NCBI GenBank assembly: GCA_023432855.1
Contig: JAEZEZ010000040.1
Location: 1-15,794 of the forward strand
DNA from: Pseudomonadota bacterium
GTDB taxonomy: Bacteria > Pseudomonadota > Alphaproteobacteria > Caulobacterales > Caulobacteraceae
Direction: 5' to 3'
DNA length: 15,794 nucleotides
Positions 1 through 6,336 of this stretch are shown piece after piece. Numbering within the stretch: the stretch's first letter is position 1; each line of letters starts with the position of its first letter. A model generated the notes under the pieces. The model saw only the letters and a list, made by a program, of their open reading frames with translations, searched no databases and was not told the origin of the DNA. The position numbers were made by a program, and so were the translations under genes.

Positions 1-2
1 AC

Positions 3-824
3 GCGAAAACGCACGTTCTGACCCATGCCCTCCACTATGGCTCGTCGGTGTTCGAGGGTGAGCGTATGTATGGCGGCGAAATCTTCAAGCTGACCCCTCA
101 CAGCGAACGTCTGAAGCGCTCGGCGGAACTGCTGGATTTCGAGCTTCCCTACAGCGTGGCCGAGATCGACGCCGCCTGCAAGGCGACCTGCGAGAAGATG
201 GGCTATGACGACTGCTACATCCGCCCCGTCGCCTTCCTCGGGGCGGAGCACATCAGCGTCTCGGCCCTGAAGAACAAGGTCCACGTCGCCATCGCCGCCT
301 GGGAATGGCCCAGCTATTTCGACGCCGAGACCAAGGCGAAGGGCATCCGGCTGGAGTGGGCGAAGTGGCGCCGTCCCGACCCTTTGACGGCGCCGTCCAA
401 CTCCAAGGCGGCCGGCCTCTACATGATCTGCACCATGTCCAAGATGGCGGCCGAGCGGCGGGGCTACGCCGACGCCATGATGCTGGACTGGCGCGGCTAT
501 GTGGCCGAGGCCACCGGCGCCAACGTCTTCTTCGTGCGCGACGGCGTGCTGCACACCCCGCCGGTGGACGGCATCCTCGACGGCATCACGCGCCGGACGG
601 TGATCGATCTGGCCCGTGCGCGCGGCCTGGAGGTGAAGGTGCGCCTGTTCGAGCCCGCCGAGCTCGCCACCTTCAGCGAGTGCTTCCTCACCGGCACCGC
701 CGTGGAGGTGACGCCGGTCAGCGAGATCGGCGAGTTCCGCTTCACGCCCGGCGACATCACCCTGGCGCTGATGGAGGACTACAGCCGGCTGGTCAGGCGC
801 CAGGACGCCGCCGTCGCGGCTTGA
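3..824 (+). CDS. ilvE: Branched-chain amino acid aminotransferase (5' truncated)
   Basis: Fold-type IV PLP-dependent transaminase that interconverts leucine, isoleucine and valine with their 2-oxo acids, using glutamate/2-oxoglutarate, in the cytoplasm. The frame is open to the left window edge, so the true start is missing. The visible N-terminus reads HVLTHALHYGSSVFEGER, the conserved beginning of the IlvE family. About 20-30 residues are probably lost by comparison with E. coli IlvE. The Schiff-base lysine is in the SNSKAAGLY segment (codon at 405-407). Other family signatures are YIRP (codons near 216-227), the EATGANVFFV strand, DGILDGITR and the C-terminal FLTGTAVEVTPV loop. It ends 6 bases before the convergent DUF4349 gene. 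A D-amino-acid transaminase or aminodeoxychorismate lyase is less likely, because the EGER and TAVEVTPV motifs favour the branched-chain group. Confidence 0.93.
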   Translation, partial: AKTHVLTHALHYGSSVFEGERMYGGEIFKLTPHSERLKRSAELLDFELPYSVAEIDAACKATCEKMGYDDCYIRPVAFLGAEHISVSALKNKVHVAIAAWEWPSYFDAETKAKGIRLEWAKWRRPDPLTAPSNSKAAGLYMICTMSKMAAERRGYADAMMLDWRGYVAEATGANVFFVRDGVLHTPPVDGILDGITRRTVIDLARARGLEVKVRLFEPAELATFSECFLTGTAVEVTPVSEIGEFRFTPGDITLALMEDYSRLVRRQDAAVAA

Positions 825-830
825 TGCGGC

Positions 831-1742
831 TCAGGCCGGCGGCTGCTCGGCAGCGCGCCGCGCCTCGCGCCGCCGGCGCAGCCAGCGCAGGCCGAACCAG
901 AGCAGCGGGCCGAACACCAGGGCGAAGGGCGCCAGCACCGCCAGGATGACGAGGATCGCGGCCAGCCCGCCGAAGAAGTAGCCGGCGACGCCCTCGAACG
1001 CCTCGCGCAGCGGGCGGAACGCGCTGTCGGGCGCCATCACGCCCTGCGACACGTAGTCGATGGTCAGGCGCGAGGTGGCGATGCGGGTGCGCATCACCGT
1101 CAGCTCCGATTCCGTGGCGTCGATCTCGCCCTGGACGCGGGCCAGCTCGCGTTCGACCTCCAGCAGCTCCTGCAGCTTGCCGGGCCGCGAGGCGAGCAGG
1201 GCCTCCAGCCGGTCGCGCAGCGACTTCTTGGCCCGCAGCGCCGCCTCGGTGTCGACGATGGCGCGGGTCAGGTCCTCGGCCTCCACGGCCGAGTCCGCAA
1301 GGCGGCCTCCTGCCCCTTCGGCGTCGGCCTGCAGCCCCGTGCGGAAGCGGTTCAGCCAGGCGGGGGTGGCGCGCAGCACCAGCCGGCCCGACGCCGCGTC
1401 CTCGCCCTGGGTCGTGATCTGGGCCTCGACCAGCTGACAGGTCTGGGCTCCGGCGTCGGCGCAGGCCTTCTCGTGCCTGGCCAACAGGTCGGGCAGGCGC
1501 TTCACCGGCGCCTCCAGCCGGTAACGGTAGGCGTAGGCCATCATCGGCAGCAGGGCCGAGGGTCGCTGCGCCTGCGGCTGGTCGGCCGGCGGGGCGGCGG
1601 CGTCGGCCGCCATCTCCGCCGGGGCGGCGCCGGGGGAGGCCGCCGTCTCCATGGCCGGCGAGGCGACGCCCGCGTCGCCCGCGCCGTCGTTGCAGCCGGC
1701 CACGGCGAACGCTGCGACGAGCGCGAAAACCAGGTTTCTCAT
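831..1742 (-). CDS. DUF4349 family lipoprotein
   Basis: Predicted envelope lipoprotein of 303 residues. A signal peptide ends in a lipobox (VAGC, lipidated Cys17) and is followed by a low-complexity Ala/Pro linker to about residue 60. The DUF4349 region starts at the AYAYRYRLEAP strand (about 69-80) and contains two cysteines (94 and 102) that could form a disulphide. A long charged helix follows (about 154-225, with heptad-like ERELARVQGEIDATESEL), most likely a coiled coil. A hydrophobic segment (about 252-287) precedes an Arg-rich tail, so the protein would be tethered by a lipid at one end and a transmembrane helix at the other, with the tail in the cytoplasm. The biochemical role of DUF4349 is unknown to me. 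The start follows a GAGGGGA purine run on the - strand. It stands alone between a convergent ilvE and the hydrolase array, about 50 bases downstream of the latter. Confidence 0.85.
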   Translation of the reverse strand: MRNLVFALVAAFAVAGCNDGAGDAGVASPAMETAASPGAAPAEMAADAAAPPADQPQAQRPSALLPMMAYAYRYRLEAPVKRLPDLLARHEKACADAGAQTCQLVEAQITTQGEDAASGRLVLRATPAWLNRFRTGLQADAEGAGGRLADSAVEAEDLTRAIVDTEAALRAKKSLRDRLEALLASRPGKLQELLEVERELARVQGEIDATESELTVMRTRIATSRLTIDYVSQGVMAPDSAFRPLREAFEGVAGYFFGGLAAILVILAVLAPFALVFGPLLWFGLRWLRRRREARRAAEQPPA

Positions 1743-1792
1743 GGAGCGTCCCCTCGATCCGCCGGCGAGCTTAGCAGCGGCGGGAACGCGCG

Positions 1793-2812
1793 CTAGTCCC
1801 GCTCGCCGAACATCTCGCGGAACAGCGCCCGCAGCCCCCCCTGCACCTGGGACACTTGGAACAGGGCCCCATGGCCCGACAGCCCGGCCAGGGGATGCAG
1901 GGTCACGCCCGGCTGACCCTCGAGGAAGGTCGCGTGATAGGTGTCCTCGGGCATCTCCGAGCCGTAGTAGAGGTGAATCTCGGACCCCGGCTGCCGCGTC
2001 AGGCGTGCGCGGAAATCGCGCCTCTCCTCCGGCACGCCGTGCAGGATGCGGTCGGCGAACACGGCGGTGCGGTAGTCGCGGTTCTTGGTGTCCGCAACCA
2101 GGGCGACGGGCGCGGAGAAGGCGAGCACCCTGGCCGCGCCCAGGTCCAGCCCATAGGACACAGCGCCCATGCCGCCGGCCGAGTTGCCCACGGTGTGGAC
2201 GGTCTCGATCCCCCTGTCGGCGGTCAGGGCCTTCAGGGCGTCGATGGTCTGATCGTAGTCCTCGCCCAGCGACTTCACGCCGTCGAAGAAGCCGATGCGC
2301 CGCCGGTCGCGCAGGTAAATCGCCGTGAGGTCGAGCGCGGCCAGGTACCGGTCGAACACCGGCAGCGGCATGACCATGCGGTCGGCCAGGCCCGTGAAGA
2401 CGATCACCGCCGTGCGGCGCCCGCCCTCGGCGACGATGAAATCGCCGGCCCCGTCCTCGTCGGAGATCGGCGCCCGCTTCAGCTCCTCATCCGTCGGACA
2501 GTCCGGGCCCAGGGTCTGCATGGCCTGCTCGACGCTGGGCTTCAGCTCGGGAAGGATGGCGCGCAGGGTCTCGGACCGCCGCGCGCCCGGAAATCGTTTC
2601 AGCGCCGCCGCCAGCGCCACGCTCGCCTCGGGGATCCGTCCGGCCGTCTTCAGCAGCCGAACTTCCTCGAACAGCCAGCGCGGGTTCTCGGGCTCGATCT
2701 GGGCCAGAGCGCGCCAGTAGCCGAGCGCCCGGTCCAGGTCCCCGGCCGCCTCGGCCTCGCGCGCGATGGCGACCGCGGCGTCGCGGCCCTCGTCGACAAC
2801 GGGATCGCCCAT
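1793..2812 (-). CDS. TPR-like / alpha/beta-hydrolase protein, copy 1 (last in operon)
   Basis: Third and last gene, in transcription order, of a tandem array of three paralogues of 339 residues. Residues about 12-75 are short amphipathic helices resembling one or two TPR units (AEAAGDLDRALGYW, then an RIPEASVAL helix). Residues about 130-339 look like an alpha/beta-hydrolase: AVIVFTGLADRM strand and oxyanion loop, nucleophile elbow GNSAGG with Ser211, an acid in the GSEMPED loop (Asp290 or the neighbouring Glu) and His314 in SGHGALFQ. There is no signal peptide, so it is probably cytoplasmic. Substrate and reaction are unknown to me; an esterase or other acyl-transfer activity is inference. 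The ATG shares its A with the TGA of the preceding gene (TGATG), so coupled translation is likely. The frame stays open far upstream, but that stretch is a shadow of copy 2. This copy is the most diverged in its C-terminal region. Confidence 0.85.
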   Translation of the reverse strand: MGDPVVDEGRDAAVAIAREAEAAGDLDRALGYWRALAQIEPENPRWLFEEVRLLKTAGRIPEASVALAAALKRFPGARRSETLRAILPELKPSVEQAMQTLGPDCPTDEELKRAPISDEDGAGDFIVAEGGRRTAVIVFTGLADRMVMPLPVFDRYLAALDLTAIYLRDRRRIGFFDGVKSLGEDYDQTIDALKALTADRGIETVHTVGNSAGGMGAVSYGLDLGAARVLAFSAPVALVADTKNRDYRTAVFADRILHGVPEERRDFRARLTRQPGSEIHLYYGSEMPEDTYHATFLEGQPGVTLHPLAGLSGHGALFQVSQVQGGLRALFREMFGERD

Positions 2813-3831
2813 CAGTCGGCCGCCCCGAACATCTCCTGGAAGAGAGGCCGCAGCCCCTTGGCCCGCGACACCTGGAACAGAGCGCCGTGGCCCGCCAGCC
2901 CCGGAAGCGGATGCAGGGTCACGTTCGGCGCCTCGCCCAGCCAGCGGGCATGGTACTCGTCCTCGGGCATCTCGGAACCGAAGAAGAGGTGGATCGCCGT
3001 GTCGGGCGCCGCCCTGGCGCGCGCCAGCAGGTCCCGGCGTTCGGCCGGCACGGCGTCGCTCAGCAGCCGCTCGGCGAACCTCGGGGTGCGCCGGTCGGTC
3101 TCGGCCGCGGCCCGGGTCAGGGCGACGGGCGCTGAGAAGCCCAGCACCGTCCTGGCGCCAAGGTCGAGACCGTAGGAAACCGCTCCGATGCCTCCGGCGG
3201 AGTTGCCCACGGTGTGGACCGTCTCGACGCCCAGTCCGTCCAGCTTCTGGCGGAGGGCCGCGAGCGTCTCGTCGTAGTCCCGGCCCAGGGATTCCACGCC
3301 GCCGAAATAGCCGTACCGGCGCCGGTCGCGAAGGTACACGGCGGTCAGGTCCAGCGCCGCGAAGAAGCGGTCGAACGCGGGGAGCGGCATCACCATCCGG
3401 TCGGCCAGGCCCGTGAACACCACGACCGCCGTCTTGCGCCCGCCGCGCGCGACGATGCAGTCGACGGCCGGATCCTCGTCCTCGATGGCGGGCCGCTTCA
3501 GTTCGTCGTCGGCCGGGCAGTCGTCGCCCAGGGTCTGGATCGCCCGGCCCACGGTAGGCTTCAGCTCGGGCAGGATGGCGCGGATTTCCTCGGACTGGCG
3601 CGCGCGCGGGAAGCGCTGCAGCGCCGCTGTCAGCGCCTTGCCGGCCTCGGGCAGACGCCCGGCGTCCCTCAGCACCCGGGCCTCCTCGAATGCCCATCGG
3701 GCATTCTTCGGCTGCATCTGCGCCAGTGCGCGCCAGTAACCCACGGCGCGGTCGTAGTCCCCGGCGGCTTCGGCCGTGCGGGCGATCTCCAGCGTCGATT
3801 CCACGACGCTTCCGGCAGGCGCCTCGCTCAT
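2812..3831 (-). CDS. TPR-like / alpha/beta-hydrolase protein, copy 2 (middle, hybrid)
   Basis: Middle paralogue, 339 residues, with the same architecture: TPR-like helices (about 12-75), a linker containing ILPELKP and ELKR, then a hydrolase fold with elbow GNSAGG (Ser211), acid loop GSEMPED (Asp291) and AGHGALFQ (His315). Hand alignment gives about 67 of 94 identities with copy 1 over residues 20-113 but only about 44 with copy 3. Over the last 108 residues it has about 83 identities with copy 3 and about 65 with copy 1. The gene is therefore a mosaic of its two neighbours. Both of its borders are TGATG overlaps, and the same 11 bases (CATCAGTCGGC on the + strand) occur at both, at 2810-2820 and 3829-3839. 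There is no signal peptide or membrane helix. The substrate is unknown. The catalytic triad appears intact, so I see no sign of decay to a pseudogene. Confidence 0.85.
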   Translation of the reverse strand: MSEAPAGSVVESTLEIARTAEAAGDYDRAVGYWRALAQMQPKNARWAFEEARVLRDAGRLPEAGKALTAALQRFPRARQSEEIRAILPELKPTVGRAIQTLGDDCPADDELKRPAIEDEDPAVDCIVARGGRKTAVVVFTGLADRMVMPLPAFDRFFAALDLTAVYLRDRRRYGYFGGVESLGRDYDETLAALRQKLDGLGVETVHTVGNSAGGIGAVSYGLDLGARTVLGFSAPVALTRAAAETDRRTPRFAERLLSDAVPAERRDLLARARAAPDTAIHLFFGSEMPEDEYHARWLGEAPNVTLHPLPGLAGHGALFQVSRAKGLRPLFQEMFGAAD

Positions 3832-4850
3832 CAGTCGGCGGTCCCGAACATCTCGCGGAACAGCGGGCGCAGACCCTTGGCCTGGGCGAACTGGAACAGG
3901 GCGCCGTGGCCGGCCAGGCCGGGGAGGGGATGCATGACCACGCTCTTCACCGGCTCCAGCCAGGACGCGTGGTAGATGTCCTCGGGCATCTCGGAGCCGT
4001 AGAACAGGTGGATGGCGGTCTCCGGCGAGGCTTCGGCCCGCGCGCGCAGATCGCGGCGCCCGGCGGGCACCGCGTCGCCCAGGATGCGCTCGGCGAAGCG
4101 CGAAGTGCGCCGGTCCGCGTCGGCGGCTGCGCGGGTCAGCGCCACCGGCGCCGAGAAGCCCATCACCGTCTTCGCGCCCAGGTCGAGACCGTAGGAGACG
4201 GCGCCGATGCCGCCGGCGGAGTTGCCGATGGTGTGCACGGTCTCGGCGCCCATCTCCTTGAGCATGGCGCGCAGGGTGGCCAGGGTGTCGTCGTAGTCCT
4301 CGCCGAGCGAGCTCACCCCGTTCATGTAGCCGATGCGCTTGCGGTCCCGGAGGTAGATGGCCGACAGGTCCAGCTCCGCCAGGTAGCGGTCGAACAGCGG
4401 CAGCGGCAGCACCATGCGGTCGGCCAGGCCGGTGAAGACGATCACCGCCGTCTTGCGCCCGCCGCGGGCCATGATGCAGTCGCGCTGACCGTCGTCGGCG
4501 ATCGCGGACCGCTTCAGGGCCTCGTCCGGCGGCATGTCCTGGCCCAGGGCCTGGCGCAGCTCCGCCTCAGGCGCGTCAGGCACCAGGTGCCGGACGTCGG
4601 GAAGCTGACGGGCGTTGGGCCACTTGCGCAGCGCCTGGCGCAGGGCTTCGGCCGCTTCGCCGCCGCGGCCGCTGGCGCGCAGGATGCGCACCGCCTCGAG
4701 CGCCCATTTCGGATTCTGCGGCTCGATCTGCCCCAGACCGCGGAAGTAGCCCAGCGCCCGGTCCATGTCCCCGGCCTGTTCGGCGGTGCGCGCCGCCTGC
4801 TCCATCTGCCGGACGCCCGGCGTCTCCGACACCTCTGTGACCGAAACCAT
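3831..4850 (-). CDS. TPR-like / alpha/beta-hydrolase protein, copy 3 (first in operon)
   Basis: First gene of the array in transcription order. The frame could begin as far up as 4988, but I place the start at the ATG at 4850. This gives 339 residues, the same as the other two copies. A GGGGA Shine-Dalgarno-like run precedes it, and the extra 46 residues have no counterpart in the paralogues and would run into the start region of the divergent GST gene. Residues about 15-80 form TPR-like helices (AEQAGDMDRALGYF). The hydrolase part has elbow GNSAGG (Ser211), acid loop GSEMPED (Asp291) and AGHGALFQ (His315). The linker between the halves differs from the other copies (LVPDAPEAEL in place of ILPELKP) and is about two residues shorter. 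It is probably transcribed from the 140-base divergent region. Cytoplasmic by lack of a signal sequence; the reaction is not known. Confidence 0.85.
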   Translation of the reverse strand: MVSVTEVSETPGVRQMEQAARTAEQAGDMDRALGYFRGLGQIEPQNPKWALEAVRILRASGRGGEAAEALRQALRKWPNARQLPDVRHLVPDAPEAELRQALGQDMPPDEALKRSAIADDGQRDCIMARGGRKTAVIVFTGLADRMVLPLPLFDRYLAELDLSAIYLRDRKRIGYMNGVSSLGEDYDDTLATLRAMLKEMGAETVHTIGNSAGGIGAVSYGLDLGAKTVMGFSAPVALTRAAADADRRTSRFAERILGDAVPAGRRDLRARAEASPETAIHLFYGSEMPEDIYHASWLEPVKSVVMHPLPGLAGHGALFQFAQAKGLRPLFREMFGTAD

Positions 4851-4870
4851 CGACGCGAAATCCCCAACTC

Positions 4871-4886
4871 GTCCGCGCGCGCGGAC
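4871..4886. promoter_or_regulatory. Perfect 16-bp palindrome in divergent promoter region
   Basis: GTCCGCGC followed by its exact reverse complement GCGCGGAC. It lies 20 bases upstream of the first hydrolase ATG, inside the 140-base region between the divergent hydrolase operon and the GST gene. A small ACCC-TTTC-GGGT hairpin (4885-4896) abuts it. It could be a dimeric repressor site or a 5' UTR hairpin. In DNA this GC-rich a chance palindrome is possible. I found no convincing -35/-10 pair in the rest of the gap. Confidence 0.35.
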
Positions 4887-4990
4887 CCTTTCGGGTTTCT
4901 CTAGCCGCTTCGGCGCGCTTGCGCACGTCCCGCGCGTGTCGTTGAAGCATTCTGACGGCGCCGCGGGCGCCCCGGGACGAGGACCCACCC

Positions 4991-5614
4991 ATGAAGCTCT
5001 ACACCTTCGCCTTCGCGCCCAACCCGCGCCGGGTCCGCTGGTTCATGGCCGAGAAGGGGGTGGAGGACATCGAGCTGGTCCCCGTCGACATCACCTCCGG
5101 CGCCCACAAGACCCCGGACTACAAGTCGCGGGTCGGCTTCGCCCACGTTCCGGCGCTGGAGCTGGACGACGGACGGGTGATCTCGGAATCGGTTGCGATC
5201 TGCCGGTACCTCGAAGCGCTGCACCCCGAGCCCAACCTGATGGGCCGGGACCCGGCCGAAATCGCCGAGATCGAGATGTGGACCCGGCGGGTCGAGCTCT
5301 ACCTGGCCAATCCGCTGATGCTGGCCACGCGCCACACGCACCCGGCGCTGGCGGCGCTGGAGGCGCCCAATCCGGCGGTGGCCGAGTACATGCGCGCCCA
5401 GGGCGAGCGCTTCCTCAGGACGCTGGACCGCCGGCTGGAGGGGCGCGACTTCATCGTCGCCGACCGCTTCACCATCGCCGACATCGTCGCCTGCATCGGC
5501 CTGGAGTTTCCGCGCATCATCGAGTGGAAGCCCGATCCCGCGCTGGCCAACGTCGGCCGCTGGTTCCAGTCGGTGCGGTCGCGCCCCGCGGCCGATGCGG
5601 GCAAGCGCGACTAG
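4991..5614 (+). CDS. Glutathione S-transferase family protein
   Basis: Cytosolic GST-fold protein of 207 residues. The N-terminal thioredoxin-like domain (about 1-80) contains the cis-proline in HVPALEL (Pro54) and the glutathione-binding SES pair (Glu66-Ser67) before the ICRYLE helix. The all-helical C-terminal domain (about 90-200) has the N-capping/hydrophobic staple region FTIADIVA. A GAGGA site precedes the ATG with good spacing. The first-turn position that normally carries a catalytic Ser, Cys or Tyr reads FAFAPNPRR here, without Ser or Cys. The activity may therefore rely on another residue such as Asn11, or be non-classical; this is inference. The stop codon overlaps that of the convergent thioesterase. 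Related GSTs typically detoxify electrophiles or act as dehalogenases or isomerases; the substrate here cannot be read from sequence. Confidence 0.9.
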   Translation: MKLYTFAFAPNPRRVRWFMAEKGVEDIELVPVDITSGAHKTPDYKSRVGFAHVPALELDDGRVISESVAICRYLEALHPEPNLMGRDPAEIAEIEMWTRRVELYLANPLMLATRHTHPALAALEAPNPAVAEYMRAQGERFLRTLDRRLEGRDFIVADRFTIADIVACIGLEFPRIIEWKPDPALANVGRWFQSVRSRPAADAGKRD

Positions 5615-6048
5615 GCGTCGCGCGGCTTCATCTTCTTGATGATGCCGGAGAAGGTGAGCAGCGTCCTGTCGCCCGACCGGATGTCGCCGCGCACGAAGAT
5701 GAGGCTGCCGCCGGCGCGGACGACCTCGCCCGTCGCCTCGATCAGGTCGCCGAGGTAGCCCGCGTCCACGAAGGTCGAATCCAGCTGCACGGTCACGCCC
5801 GAGCGGCCTTCCATCTCGGCGTAGGCGATCTGGAACAGCGCGATGTCGGCGAAGCTCATGAGGCAGCCGCCGTGCACCCGGCCGCCCAGGTTCATGTGCT
5901 TCTGCTGGGCGCGGAACGCGCAGCGCGAGCCGCCGTTGTCCTCACGGCGGAAATAGAAGGGACCGATCTGGGAATCGAAGCTCTCGGGAGCGTCGTAATA
6001 CTGCCAGCCGGCGAATTCCCCTTCGGTCTCGGTTACCACTGCGGCCAT
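5611..6048 (-). CDS. PaaI-type hotdog-fold acyl-CoA thioesterase
   Basis: A 145-residue protein with the hallmark of the PaaI/4HBT thioesterase family: MNLGGRVHGGCLMSFAD (about 52-68), where Asn53, the HGG turn and Asp68 fit the active-site helix and catalytic acid. The following strands (VTVQLDSTFVDAG, DLIEATGEVVRAGGSLIFVRGD) form the hotdog sheet. Such enzymes hydrolyse acyl-CoA thioesters in the cytoplasm, usually as tetramers. The acyl group is not predictable here. The ATG has a GGAG site six bases upstream. The gene runs towards the GST gene and their stop codons share CTAG (5611-5614). It is divergent from the DUF3253 gene, with a 48-base gap that must hold both promoters or only one. 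Confidence 0.88.
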   Translation of the reverse strand: MAAVVTETEGEFAGWQYYDAPESFDSQIGPFYFRREDNGGSRCAFRAQQKHMNLGGRVHGGCLMSFADIALFQIAYAEMEGRSGVTVQLDSTFVDAGYLGDLIEATGEVVRAGGSLIFVRGDIRSGDRTLLTFSGIIKKMKPRDA

Positions 6049-6096
6049 GCGACGCTCCGACTCAAATCATCTGCTGCGCTGCAGCATATAGTGCCC

Positions 6097-6336
6097 ATGA
6101 CGCGACCTATCGAGGATGTCCTGTTCGAACTGCTGGAGGAGCTGCCGGCGGGCAAGTCCGTCAGCCCCGAGGAGGTGGCCCGCGCCGCCGATCCCGAAGG
6201 CTGGCGCCGCCTGCTGCCGCGCGTTCGCGCCACAGCCGTGGGCCTCGCCCGCCAGGAACGGCTGGTGATCACCCGCCACGGCAAGCCCGCCGATCCCGAC
6301 ACCTTTAAGGGCGTCTACAGGCTGAGGCTGCCGTGA
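6097..6336 (+). CDS. DUF3253 small winged-helix-like protein
   Basis: A 79-residue protein. It carries the conserved features of DUF3253: a GKSVSPEEVAR helix-turn region (about 19-29), EGWRRLLPRVRATA (about 34-47), a positively charged RLVITRHGK hairpin and the C-terminal DP...KGVYRLRL. The layout suggests a small winged helix, but no function is established for the family as far as I know. The ATG chosen is the first one after the frame leaves the region antisense to the thioesterase. Its Shine-Dalgarno site is weak, and a CATATA sequence just upstream may be a -10 element. Its TGA overlaps the GTG of the downstream UDG-like gene (GTGA), so the two are probably co-translated and may work together. 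Confidence 0.82.
   Translation: MTRPIEDVLFELLEELPAGKSVSPEEVARAADPEGWRRLLPRVRATAVGLARQERLVITRHGKPADPDTFKGVYRLRLP

Noticed and set aside
1793..3697. A 634-residue open frame on the - strand covering copy 1 and much of copy 2
   Set aside because: Only its last 339 codons (from the ATG at 2812) match the paralogues. The earlier part is a GC-rich shadow frame of copy 2, rich in Arg/Gly/Ala.
3690..4904. Long + strand frames antisense to the hydrolase array (including 404- and 439-residue ones)
   Set aside because: They are His/Gln/Arg-rich, mirror the conserved - strand genes and show no family motif. They are typical antisense frames in GC-rich DNA.
4851..4988. A 46-residue N-terminal extension of hydrolase copy 3
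   Set aside because: The other two copies lack it and all become exactly 339 residues without it. It would span the divergent promoter region and almost reach the GST start codon, and it is low-complexity Arg/Pro/Ala.
6049..6096. Imperfect repeat around CTGCTGCGCTGCAGCA between the thioesterase and DUF3253 genes
   Set aside because: The arms are only five bases with a five-base spacer in GC-rich DNA, too weak to call an operator without conservation data.
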